Of a stretch of 64,000 bases of DNA, positions 1-10,145 are shown one piece after another (positions within the stretch are counted from its first letter, which is position 1; each line of letters begins with the position of its first letter). Location: NCBI GenBank assembly GCA_028671895.1, contig JAPMAC010000221.1:3286001-3350000 (forward strand), given 5' to 3'. Below the pieces are notes generated by a model. It did no database searches. It had not been told where the DNA came from and worked only from the letters and a program-made list of their open reading frames with translations. This stretch comes from Oenanthe sinensis (Eukaryota; Streptophyta; Magnoliopsida; Apiales; Apiaceae). The position numbers and the translations under genes are program-made.

Positions 1-1301
1 GTAGTCACACCAGCATCTGGATCACTAATAATTAATTCAAACGGATGGTCTCTACTCCATACCCATTCTCTTGTTAATTGTCTTGATGATTCAGTTAGAT
101 TTTCTGGATTGTTCTGTTGACTACTTGTGTTATTTCTACTAACTCCCCCTGAGTTAGTGCCATCTCCTAAAGGACTAGTGTCATTTCTCCTTGAGTCTTG
201 AGCACTTGTCCTTGAGCTGCTATTTACTCCCCCTGAGTTGTTGCTAGAACACGCGAAAGAAGTTTCTTCTTATCTCGTAGAAATCGATTTTCCACTAGAC
301 TCAGGTATTTCTTCACGAACACTTGGTATATTTGAAGTAACAACCAACTCAGGTCCATTCTCAACTTCATCCAAGTCCAGATTCTGAAATTTTAGGGACT
401 CAGGTTCACTAGCATCTTTAGAAATTGATGAGAGTTTGGTATCGTCGAATCTGACATTGTAGCTTTCAATCACTTTTCGATCATTTACTAAGAATACCCG
501 ATAAGCTGCTACCGTATCTGTAGAATAACCAACAAATATCCCTTCACGTGCTTTTGCTTCAAACTTGTCAAGTTTTTCATCTTCTATAAGTACATAGCAT
601 TTAGCTCCAAAGACATGAAAGTATTTTATTGTGGGTCTTCTGTTATTCATTAGTTCACATGGTGTCTTTTCTTTATCTTTTATTATCAGGGTTCTATTCT
701 GAGTGTAACATACTGTACTCACTGCTTCGGCCCAAAAGTATAGAGGAAGTTTTGATTCATACAACAAAGTTCTTGCTGCTTCAACCAAAGTTCTGTTCTT
801 CCTTTCAACTACTCCATTTTGCTGTGGAGTTCTCGGGGCTGAGTACTGATGACGTATTCCCTTAGAAACACAGAAATCATTCATTATTGCATTTTTAAAT
901 TCAGTGCCGTTGTCTGATCTAATCGTCTTTACAGTGAGTGTTGAAACATTCTCAATTTCAGTGATGTGATCAATGATTTTGAAAGGTACTTCGTCTTTTG
1001 TCATAACGAACAATACCCACGTGTACTTGGAGAAGTCATCCACGATTACCAATGCATATCTTTTCCTAGATAATGATAGGACATTCACTGGGCCAAATAA
1101 ATCCATATGTAGGAGTTGCAGAGGCTCAGTGATACTAGAAATTTATTTACTCTTATGCGACGCTCGCTTTGACTTTCCCATTTCACAGGCTTCACAGAGT
1201 CCTTTAGGAGCAAACTCCATTTGAGGTAGATCTTTCACCAATTCTCGCCTTGCGAGAGCATTCATCGTTTTGAAGTTTAAGTGAGATAGTTTTTTATGCC
1301 A
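1..1301 (-). pseudogene. Copia element A integrase and integrase-RT linker (broken)
   Basis: Integrase inserts the cDNA copy into the host genome. The open part 270-1106 has the DDE residues of the core: Asp2 (MDLFGP), Asp65 (RSDNGTEF) and Glu101 (GVVERKNRT), with the usual 35 residues between the last two. Upstream, 1114-1301 encodes the GAG-pre-integrase zinc region in another frame (CEACE motif). Downstream, 1-269 encodes a Ser/Asn-rich linker followed by a WSRDHPFELI-type segment that precedes RT in the sister elements C and D. Stops and frameshifts at about 1110 and 270 separate these parts. No working protein can be made. Confidence 0.88.
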
Positions 1302-1766
1302 TCACCAGCTTTCATCATCTGAAGCTTTGCTGTAGAAATAAGTGACTTCATTCTGGTTTGCCAAATCCATATCAGCAACAAACAGATCTGCCTTTCGAAC
1401 TCCTCTCAAAGCCAATGAACCTTCCTTAATGTGAGTGATTGATACACCTTTCTTATTGAATACAATTTCATATCCTTTGTCACAAAATTGACTGATACTC
1501 AACAGATTGTGTCTCAATCCCTCAACATAGGAAATATCTTCAATTATGACATTACCAGTTTTCAATTTGCCATATCCCTTTGTCACACCTATGCTGTCAT
1601 CTCCAAAGGTGACATAAGGGCCAGCCTTCATAACCAACTCTATAAGCAGGGACTTATTTCCTATCATATGCCTCGATGCTCCACTATCTAGCACCCATAT
1701 AACTTTATTTCTTTTTCGCTTAAAGCCCTGCAATGTCAGATTGATTAGGCGTTCTTCGGAACCCAA
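1302..1766 (-). pseudogene. Copia element A protease and GAG-pre-integrase
   Basis: A 154-codon open stretch. The aspartic protease active site is visible as WVLDSGASRHM, with the Asp-Ser-Gly triad at residues 27-29, followed by a VTFGDDS segment and the NLLSISQFCDKGY segment typical of plant copia polyproteins. The protease cuts the Gag-Pol precursor. The catalytic triad is intact, unlike in element C. The stretch overlaps the end of the gag frame (1745-2833) in another frame, so Gag and Pol are now joined by a frameshift. Confidence 0.87.
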
Positions 1767-4192
1767 GATTGATTGGGCCCATCTTTTCTATAAGATCGAG
1801 AATTATCAGATTTAACAACAGGAGATGCACCCTTTTTAACATTACTAGAGCTTTCGACTTTGTCTTTTCCTTTTTCAGACTTGACAGATTTGTCAGTCTT
1901 AGGAGAAAACTTGTCACTCCTAACTTTAGGAAGACTGACAGTCTTAGCTATTACATGCTTCTTTTTGACATTAGAACTAGCAGAAGAATTTTGACACAAT
2001 TGGCTAGTTGCATTCATCAAGTTCACAAACGTTTGCATGACGTTAAAAGTGCATGGCATACAATTAGGTTGACCACATTGTGCATGATTCTTATGCATGT
2101 TATTCATTGTGAGTGGTACAGGCATGGCATATGCAACGGGAATATTCATGTTAGATTTGCATGCATAAGAAAAATGTTCAGTTGATTTACAGTGATAACA
2201 CTCTTTCTTCACACGTTCTGCCTTAACCTCTTTTATGCCTTTTTCCTTTTTATTCTGTTGTTTAACAGCCTTAGCTCCTAATCCTAGTCTAGATTCTTCT
2301 CTAGGGGATTTGATTTTAACTGATTTAGTAGGAGTTACAGGTTGTTTTTTCTTACGATCTTCCATTTCAATTTCATATCTAACTAACAATTCAGTCTCTC
2401 CTTTTTCATGAGGAACAAAGTGTTTAAAGATAGGTTTGACAGCAGATTTAAGAATTGTAGGTATTTCAGTTTTGATCTCATTGGAACTAGTGTCTACAGG
2501 CCTTTTTCCTTCTTTCTTAGATAAGTTAGAATAGTCAAGTCCTACACCGATTCCAGTTATTTTCTTAAATGTGTCACGATCAACATTCACCTTACTAGCA
2601 GCTAGTTTATAAGCTTCGCATTTAGTTTCTAACTCAGCTAGTTTATTCCTAAGACATGCTTCTATTTCATTTTTAAGGTTGAGCTTGTGTTCCAAAGATT
2701 TAATAGAGTCTCTTAGGGAAGTATCTATAGTGCAAGCAGCCTCTAACTCTTCCACTTTTGCCTCAAGCATTCTGAATTTGGAAATAAGTGTTTTACGTTC
2801 CTTTTGAGAAGTGTTTAGGCTTTTGCACAGCATATAGATCTCTTCGCTAAGAGTCCCGTTCTACACCTTATAATTATCAATAGACATTTCTTCTTTAAGG
2901 GTTAGAACTGGTACCTCTGGTTCTGATGTCTCAGCCATGAGGGCAAAGTTTGCTGCATGAGTAACTTCTTCATCATCTAAATCATCCCAAGCTCTGCCTT
3001 CTGTTACAACTAAAGTTTTCTTTCCATGTCTTTCCTTCACTAGGGCTTCATACTTTCTTTTAAGGGCTTCATAAGTCTCTTTGGGATAGGTCTGTTTCGG
3101 CTTCTTGCAGTCTATAGCAAAAAGTCCAGCTTCACCATAGTTATAGCATTTGAACTTCATTTTGAAATCCAAAGGAGATTTGTAGCTAGAACTCTTGCAT
3201 TTCCCTTTGTAACCTGAAGAGCTACCATTACCCTTAGTAACCCGATAGAAAGATGAAGATTTTCTCTATGGTCGGTTACTCTTTCTAAATCTTATATTGC
3301 TGAACTTCCTTGCCATGTATGCCACGACACTGTCATTCATGTTGTCCAGCTCTTCTTGGGTGAAGTAGTCATCATCACTATTAGAGGTGCACTCATCATC
3401 ATTATTAACTTAATGTGGTGCATGTGATGATCTAGGTTTTTCTGCAACTGTTGCCTTTTTAGACTCTTCCTCATTAGTAATTAGTCCTGATGCAGCTTCC
3501 TTTCCTTTTGAATCATTGTCCCACGCTTGATCTTGAAGGGTCTCCAGCTCATAGGTCTTTAGAATTCCATAATATTCTTCCAGAAAAGTTGTATGCAGAT
3601 CTCTAGTTTCTCTTACTGCGTAGACTCTATGCTCAATGCTCTCCGGCTGGTTCCTTAGATATCTCGTGTTGACTTCAACCATGGGGAGAGTTATACCTCT
3701 CAGATTCAAATCCAACACTAACTGACTGAATCTTAGATAGACATTTGTTATGCTTTTACCTTTTCTGATTCTGAAGGTGTCATACTCCATCTTGAGTATA
3801 AGTGTTTTGTTTCTTCTGACCTCAGCGGTACCTTCCATGACGACCTCTATTTTATCCCAAATGTTCTTAGCTGTAGTTAGTCCTTTGACTATATTAAACA
3901 TTTCATGATCTAGGGATTCCATCAAGGTTTGTCGTACGGATGTATCCAAAGCTATTTGTTTCTTATCAGCATCTGAAAAGTACGCTGCCTTTTTAGGCTC
4001 AGACCGTTGTGGTACAATCACATCTCCTTCCATATGCTCAGGAATAACAACCATCGGAACAAATTTACCCTTGTTAAGGACTTCCAGATATATAGGATTA
4101 ACGGACTCAAGGTAGAGTTTCATTCTCAAAACCCATTCTTCATAGTGATCTCTATTGAACATTGGAATCTTGAATTGATTTTTAGGTGCCAT
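1745..4192 (-). pseudogene. Copia element A gag (three broken pieces)
   Basis: Gag forms the virus-like particle. Piece 3410-4192 starts at a good ATG (MAPKNQFKIPMF) and carries the copia gag core of the UBN2/retrotran_gag type, with FNRDHYEEWVLRMKLYLES near its N-terminus. Piece 2861-3172 holds a zinc knuckle whose ligands have decayed (CYNYGEAGLFAIDC: the second Cys is Tyr and the His is Leu). Piece 1745-2833 is Lys/Glu-rich with a coiled-coil-like N-terminal part and a second Cys motif, CYHCKSTEHFSYAC. Stops near 3400 and 2850 break the frame. Same layout as gag of element C (37732-40231). Confidence 0.86.
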
Positions 4193-4330
4193 CTTAATGT
4201 AGATTTAGAGTAGAGATAATAAACTTTTCTTATTACTTGAGTAGTAATTAAAAGAAAATCGAATTATCTCAGAATAAATCAAAGTTCAAATCCTGGTCAC
4301 TAAAAAAAATTCTATGTACCTAAGACTAGG

Positions 4331-4479
4331 CTATGTAGAAAATCTATGTAGAACTTTTGCCTAAGTCGAAATTTTACCAAGTAGAAATTCTGTCCAAGTC
4401 GAAATTTTCACCAAGTAGAAACTCTGCTCAAGTCGAAATTTCTAAGTAGAAATTCTTAAGTAGAAATTCTATGTAGAAC
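4331..4479 (-). repeat. GTAGAA/AAGTCGAAATT repeats in leader of element A
   Basis: At least eight copies of AAGTAGAAATTCT-like or AAGTCGAAATTTT-like words are packed into about 150 bp of the untranslated leader, between the primer site and the gag start. The same word family makes the palindrome cluster in this element's LTR (5381-5610). The rest of the leader (4193-4949) shows no coding potential. Confidence 0.75.
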
Positions 4480-4949
4480 TTTTGTCCTTCGAGAAAATTT
4501 GTTGCAGGTCACTTTTTTTACACTTTTTGACTTTTGTATCTTAACTCACCTAACTCACCTAACACCCACATGATAGGTACAGAGTCTTCTGTAATTTCTT
4601 TTTGTGCGGTGAGTATGTTGTCCAATCAAAAGCCAATAACACTTTTTTCACTTTTTGTCTTTTGAAAAGGTAATCAAAAGTTGGGTTTGTCTTTTTTGTC
4701 AAGAACAGTGATGAATACTTGAAGAACACCACAAACCAAAGTATCTAGAATAATTCACAAAAATATCTAAAATCCACCCAAGCTAAATAATCACACCTGG
4801 AGTATTTAAATAATTTTTAGGATGAGTTTTCACTGTGAAATGAATTAAAGCACACTTTTCAAGAAAAGCTTGAAAAATAGATCTGGAAATGAAAACTCAC
4901 AAATCTTCTACCAAACACAAGGATCTATGTTTTGTATGTCAAACATGAA

Positions 4950-4961
4950 GCTCTGATACCA
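4950..4961 (-). other. Primer-binding site of element A
   Basis: On the minus strand the sequence is TGGTATCAGAGC, the complement of the 3' end of plant initiator methionine tRNA and the standard primer site of copia elements. It lies 2 bp from the LTR end, which fixes the element's orientation and its 5' LTR boundary. Confidence 0.93.
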
Positions 4962-4979
4962 ATTATTAGGCCCAAATGT

Positions 4980-5004
4980 GTTGTAGATGGGGGGTGAATA
5001 CAAC
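4980..5004 (-). promoter_or_regulatory. U5 hairpin of LTR-1
   Basis: Perfect arms GTTGTA / TACAAC enclose a C-rich loop (element sense TTCACCCCCCATC). It is one of eight homologous LTR hairpins in the window whose arms differ but stay paired. Function unknown. Confidence 0.7.
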
Positions 5005-5380
5005 TTTTCAACTTTATGAAGCAATAAATACTATGTAATAAATGAACACAATGATTCAAGGAATATATGTCTGATATATAACTTGAAAGGGTTGCTACAA
5101 CATTCATTACAATAGTACAATAGAAGTAAAGAAGGTAGTAAATGATACTAAGCTCTATGAATACTCTCTCTCTCTTTTACAAGTGTTTCTCTTAATATTG
5201 CTCTCTCTTTAAAACATTACACAAGTACTTCTATTTATACTACTTGTAATCTATGACTTGTAGTCTTTAAAAGATAAGATATGAGTGGCCCAATGGTGTC
5301 CACGTAAATCTTATATTGTCTTGAAAGCTTGGAAATCGGCCAACCAGATGATGCCATGTGTCATGTTGAAACTGTCCTCT

Positions 5381-5610
5381 ATGTAGAACTTCTACATGGA
5401 AATTTCTACTTGCTCTATCTCAAAACTCAAGTAGAACTTCTACATAGGAATTTCTACTTAGGTTCTATCTCGAAACTCAAGTAGAACTTCTACATAGAAA
5501 TTTCTAGATAACTTCCTTGTGTACTTAGAAAATATTTCCACCTCCAGAATTTCTACTTGGCTCTAAGTAGAAACTTATCTAGAATTTCTAGATAGGAATT
5601 TCTACATAGG
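5381..5610 (-). repeat. Palindrome cluster of LTR-1 (GTAGAACTTCTAC family)
   Basis: Repeated near-palindromes such as ATGTAGAACTTCTACAT (8-bp arms, 1-nt centre) and TATCTAGAA...TTCTAGATA, in four or more copies. They sit directly upstream of the TATA box in the minus-strand LTR. The same words recur in the element A leader at 4331-4479. Confidence 0.8.
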
Positions 5611-5947
5611 TTCTCTAGTGAATACTTAGAGAAATTCTGGGCTTCAACTTGAAACTTCAATGCAACATCTTGAACTTGTGATTTCTTCTTGTCTTCTATA
5701 TTCTTCAACAAGTTCTTGAACATGGATCTCTACTACTGACATAAACTTGCTATCAATGTCCTGACACTTGATGCAATGGTCTAGTTCATAAGTGACTAGT
5801 TTGATAGAGTTCTTGCTTTTGAATAGATTACCATATTTCAATTAGTAATGTGGCTTTCCAATAGTTGCTTTCCTTATTCTTCACTTGAAATCAATTAGCC
5901 TTATTGATACTGATAGTTATGATCTTGATTCTTTAAGTTACAAATCA

Positions 5948-5952
5948 CTGAG
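5948..5952. repeat. Target site duplication CTGAG of solo LTR-2
   Basis: CTGAG occurs at 5948-5952 and again at 7175-7179, exactly flanking LTR-2. Removing LTR-2 and one copy restores a continuous LTR-1 that matches the 'cactgaggcatga' segment of LTR-7. Confidence 0.93.
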
Positions 5953-6514
5953 TGAAAGGCATAGGTGTACTAACTTGTAACACTTAATTACTATGTAACT
6001 CAACTAAGTAAAAGATAAAACAACAGCAAAACAAGAGAAACTGAAGAAGCACATGGAATCGATCAACTGAAGAAATGGTAATGATACTTGGTAACTACAA
6101 GTAACTAATTTGGTTAATCAAGGATGCATAAGTGAGAAGAAGTTCAATCTCAGTATTGCTCATGCCCTAACTTATCTAATGGAGAATCAAATTAATGTCA
6201 AAGAAGTATCAAGAAGACCAAAGTGATTTCATGTAATGTATATCAACATCTGGATAATGTAAAGGTTAATCAACAAATGAGAACTGACATTCAGAAGCAA
6301 GAACCCCTACAAGACTAGTCACTTATGAACCAGACCATTGCATCAAGTGTCAGGACATTGGAGGCAAGTTCATGTCAGTAATAGAAGATCTCATTTGAAT
6401 TGAGTGAGGAAAAGAAATTGAAGAAGCTAGGGAAACTTGCTCATAAAGGTTAATCCTCAATTAGTCACTAAAGAAGGTTAACATTGGATGAGTGCATATT
6501 TGCCAAGGCTAATG

Positions 6515-6710
6515 TCGATCCACAGCAGATCGAGATGCAGATCGAGATTGATAATTGAAGACAAACATTGCAAGGCAAATCTCGATCCACGGCAGATCGA
6601 GATCGAGATCGAGATTCTCACAGATCGAGATCGAGATCGAGATTCTCTCAGATCGAGATCGAGATTTTCACAGATCGAGATCGAGATGGGTCCAGGCGAA
6701 GATCGAGATG
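6515..6710 (+). repeat. GATCGA palindrome array of LTR-2
   Basis: About ten runs built from the self-complementary word GATCGAGATC, with inverted CTCGATC copies, for example AATCTCGATC facing GATCGAGATT. It is the most regular of the LTR palindrome clusters here and ends about 145 bp before the TATA box. Confidence 0.88.
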
Positions 6711-7128
6711 CGGGTAGATATGTAACATTTAATGTTCAAGGGACAAGTGGCTTATTGTGAACGGTTGATCCAGAGTTGTTGGGAAAGTACTTTTTGTTGT
6801 CAAAGTCCTGATTGGGCCACGTACACAAAAAGGACAAGATCAAGACTACATGACATTATAAAAGCAGCACTTTGTTTTTATAAGAAAGAAGACTTTTTAT
6901 CTCTGTAATTAAACGATATTTTTAAGAGAGAGCATTTACTGTAAAACAAAAAGTGAGAGAGAGGATCAGTTGAATCTAGCTTTAATTGCTGTATTTATTG
7001 TTCAACTGATCATGATGCTTTTATGAATGTTGTAGCAAATCCATCAATGAATATAATGATATATTCTTGAAATTCTGTGTCATCATTTATTACCTGCAGA
7101 TTGTTTATTCTCTCATTAATTCTAAACA

Positions 7129-7159
7129 GTTGTATTCACCCCCCCCCCCCCTCTACAAC
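7129..7159 (+). promoter_or_regulatory. U5 hairpin of LTR-2
   Basis: Arms GTTGTA / TACAAC around a loop with a long C run, 15 bp before the LTR end. Homologous to the hairpin in LTR-1. Confidence 0.7.
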
Positions 7160-7530
7160 ACTTTGGACCTAACACTGAGGCATGAACAACTTTCACTGGA
7201 ACTTCTTCCAATGATTTCTTCTTTGATTGATCATATTTAACATGTTGAATTGTATCAATGACCTTGTCTTCATTTTGCATTGATTTACTTATGACTTCTT
7301 GTTCTTGATTGTCTTCAGGTTAAGTATCTTTTCCTTAGTTGAGTTACATAAGTTACAGTGTTACAAGTTTAGGCACTCTGCCTTTCAAATACTCATCAAA
7401 TATTTAACATACAAATAATTGTGCTTCTAACTTATGCTAAATAATTTAACTACCACATATGCATATAACATTATAAGCATAATAATTAAACTAATAGCAA
7501 TAAGTATGAGGTACTGGATTTAAAATAAAT

Positions 7531-8700
7531 TCACAAGTCCTTTAAATATGGAAAATTTAATACTTGTGAACTCATTTGAGAATTCATTACAGATGAGATT
7601 TCCAACAAATATGCATATAAATAATATCCCATGTTCACTAACCAACTTAGATAAAATGAATTCATCAAGTTGTTTAAAAAATATCTACAAGTTATTCTAA
7701 TAAGAACAACTCTCGAAAGAAATGATACCTGATGTCCATGAACTTGTTCCTTAAGTGGTGTGGAGAGATAAACAGAGTTGTTGGAGTTGACAGCTTCTAG
7801 GAATGACTTCCCTGTCTTTCTTACAACCTGCATTATCTATATCTATATAGCCAATTAGGTAAAACCTAGTATCTTTAGGGTACCTGATTTTAAGAATTGG
7901 TGATCCCCTAAGATATCTAACAATTCATAACTTAGCTATAAGATAAGATTCTCTAGTATCCACTTGGAAACTTGCACATAGGCATATCCAGAATAAAATA
8001 TATGGTCTTCCATTAATAGACCCACATTTAATATAATTATGGTATTCTTGCACATATATTACATTGTGTGTGCTTTATATTCTAGAGAGATATATGTGTA
8101 TAACTACTCTAATGTAAAATCATTTTCAAGTAATTAGCAGTTAGAGTGTCATACCATGTCCTTGACGATTTGCTTGATTTCTTACCTCCGTCATAGAGAG
8201 CATGTGAAGAAAATGATATACAAATTCCAATGTATCTGCAACTTCAAAGTCCAGGAAATTTTGTACGTCAATTTCAACTTCTAACTCACTATTCAGAAGT
8301 TCCCTTGTTCACATTCATCTGATAGATATTCATGCTTGAGTGCTAAACATATTAGGTCATCAACTTGTTCAGCCCTTATAGGATCAAGTCTCGTCACTGG
8401 TGCTTACTGTTTGATCTTGAAAGTCCTGAAGATTTTGTTTCCATCATCGTCGATACCTTCTACTTGATAGTAACCTATAGCAACCACTTTGGCTTTGTCC
8501 CTCATAACAATGCCAATAATCTTCCAGTCTCTGAGAACCCTTACTGTACCAATTTCAGTCTTGTCTTGTGGTCTGGGTTCCAGTTTCAGTAGATTCTGCC
8601 TTCGAACTGATTGAGATCATCTTGCATTGCAATCACCCAATCTGGATCAATCAGTGCATCTTCACTATTTTTTGGGATTCCAGATGTTAGATCCCGAAAA
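7531..8700 (-). pseudogene. A2 RNase H and reverse transcriptase remnant
   Basis: The minus strand at 7531-7833 reads as a distorted copia RNase H C-terminus: the segment at 7715-7790 aligns at DNA level with the 'NNPVQHxRTKHIDIRYHFIREH' coding stretch of elements C (about 35500) and D (about 61600). RT-like DNA follows at 8365-8650, where the sequence matches the VPRPKDK...NKLDEDG coding region of element D. No catalytic motif can be read. Long dead. Confidence 0.65.
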
Positions 8701-8869
8701 ATATATGTTCATTTTGATTAGCACGTCTAGCCTTTAATCAATAATCCGGTTTACTAAGAACTAGACTTTAGGAATGACTTTGACTTCAAACCTTTTGTCT
8801 TGGCAGATATGTTCTTAATGTATTCCTTTGATCTTCATTGTGTTAAGAACGACTAGTAGATCCTTGTTT

Positions 8870-10145
8870 TATTTGCTCCCCCTGAGTTGCTGCTAGGATG
8901 TGTTGAAGATCTTTTACCTTATTCAGTGGATTCTTTTAAAATTCACGAGTTATTTATTTTCACTACCATGAATCATCATCATTATCATTGTTTCCTTCTA
9001 CAGCCTCAGTTTCAACATCAGTATCTACTTGACTCTGGCAAGATGTCAAACTTCAAAGATTCAGAATAGTCTTTCAATTGACTGCTTGGCAGCTTGGTGT
9101 AGTTGAACGATACATTCAGACTTTCATTCACATTCTAGTTTTCAATCACATATGCCTTGAAAGCTTTCGACTTCAATGAGTAGCCTAGGAAATTATTCCA
9201 TGAGCCTTAACTTCAAACTTGCCAAGATGCTCATCTAAATCTTTAAATAATATTAATTTCTTCCAAACACACGAAAGAGCTTCAGTGTTTTCTTCTGGTT
9301 GGCCATTAACTCATTCGATGTCTTTTCATGATCTTTGTTGATTAAAGCAACATGTTGTGTTAATTGCTTCAGCTTCAAAGTACCTTTATTAGTGCAGACT
9401 TCATTTAGAACTTTATTCATGAAATTGAGTTCCAATATCTGACTTCAAAGTTCTCACAGCTTACTTTGTTTCCAACTTGATCTTCCTGATGTGATCAATC
9501 ACCATTTGTGATATGTTATCTGTTGAATGCATGAACATCACCAACATGTAATTAGGGTTGTCATCAATCACCACCAAGCATATTTTTTCCATGACATAAT
9601 TTGCTTCAGTGTGATGTTTTCATTGACTTCCCTATGTGACATACTTCAAAATGTCCTTCTTGATAGAATTCCATATGGAGCAGTCCTCCCACCAATTTCT
9701 TCTTTATCAAAGAATCCATTGTCTTGTTCACCAACTGTGAGAGCTTCTTATACCATAGCTAATTCTTTACTGATGAAGGTTTACTGAATAGTTCACTTCA
9801 CCTTTGCATATAAAATCCATGTCAGCTACGAATAAACTTCCTCACTCCTAGTTGAGTGAGCTTCCATCTTTCTTGCTTCAAATCAGATACTTTTCCTTTT
9901 CAATGTTTTTCCAGAAAACCCTTGACAATGAATTCCCTAGTGCCCTGTAGATAGTGCTTAAGTCCGTTGACAAGAAAGATGCTTCCAGTGATGACAATTC
10001 CAAAATTCATTATAGCCAAATCCCTTGTACATCCTTTATTGTCATCTCTAAAGGTTACCGTTAGGTAGGCTTTCTCAACCAACTGTGATAGCAGAGCTTC
10101 AATCTTAATCATATGCCTCGTACAATAGATGTCACAAAATCGCAT
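8870..10145 (-). pseudogene. A2 integrase and protease remnant
   Basis: 9900-10145 translates to a worn protease/GAG-pre segment: 'TRHMIK' stands where 'SRHMTG' should, followed by a 'TVTFRDDNKG' stretch matching TVTFGDNSKG of element C. 9253-9620 contains integrase-derived DNA, including the TPQQNGVV region without a readable frame. 8870-9060 matches the Ser-rich linker. The catalytic Asp-Ser-Gly and the DDE residues are lost. Confidence 0.6.

Larger units (their letters stand above)
1..4963 (-). mobile_element. Copia element A (Sirevirus-like), internal region, cut by window edge
   Basis: Minus-strand Ty1/copia element. Reading from high to low coordinates it shows a primer-binding site (4950-4961), a leader, gag with two zinc-knuckle-like motifs, aspartic protease, GAG-pre-integrase, integrase core and the start of the integrase-RT linker. 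RT and RNase H would lie left of base 1. The order protease-integrase-RT is the copia order. The long gag with a coiled-coil C-terminal part resembles Sireviruses; that lineage call is inference. All reading frames are interrupted, so the copy is dead. Its LTR is at 4964-5952 plus 7175-7387. Confidence 0.9.
5953..7174 (+). mobile_element. Solo LTR-2 (copia, plus) inserted into LTR-1
   Basis: A complete 1222-bp LTR, TGAAAGGCATAG...GGACCTAACA, flanked by the 5-bp duplication CTGAG. No internal region or primer site follows, so it is a solo LTR left by LTR-LTR recombination. It has a TATA box (TATAAAAG, 6857-6864) and a GATCGA palindrome array just upstream (6515-6710). Its start, its segment 6297-6386 and its 3' end are reverse-complement matches to LTR-1, so the two belong to related families in opposite orientation and can form a large inverted repeat. 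The Ser/Arg/Asp-rich reading frame inside it is only the translated GATCGA array. Confidence 0.93.
4964..7387 (-). mobile_element. LTR-1 (copia, minus), split by solo LTR-2
   Basis: LTR of about 1200 bp in two parts, 4964-5952 and 7175-7387. In element sense it begins TGAAAGGCAGAG (base 7387 leftward), right after a decayed polypurine tract, and ends GGGCCTAATA (expected CTAACA, one change) 2 bp from the primer site of element A. A TATA box (GTATAAATAG, minus) is at 5231-5240 and a palindrome cluster lies just upstream at 5381-5610. It serves as 5' LTR of element A and also lies directly against the RNase H end of the decayed A2 region, so two internal regions share one LTR. Confidence 0.85.

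Noticed and set aside
6488..6760. 90-codon plus-strand frame rich in Arg/Ser/Asp (RS-domain-like)
   Set aside because: It is only the translation of the GATCGA array in LTR-2. The composition comes from the repeat.
4964..7174. A single long terminal-inverted-repeat transposon with TATTAGG...CCTAACA ends
   Set aside because: The inverted ends are the 3' ends of two separate LTRs in opposite orientation. The CTGAG duplication and the TGAAAG LTR starts explain everything.
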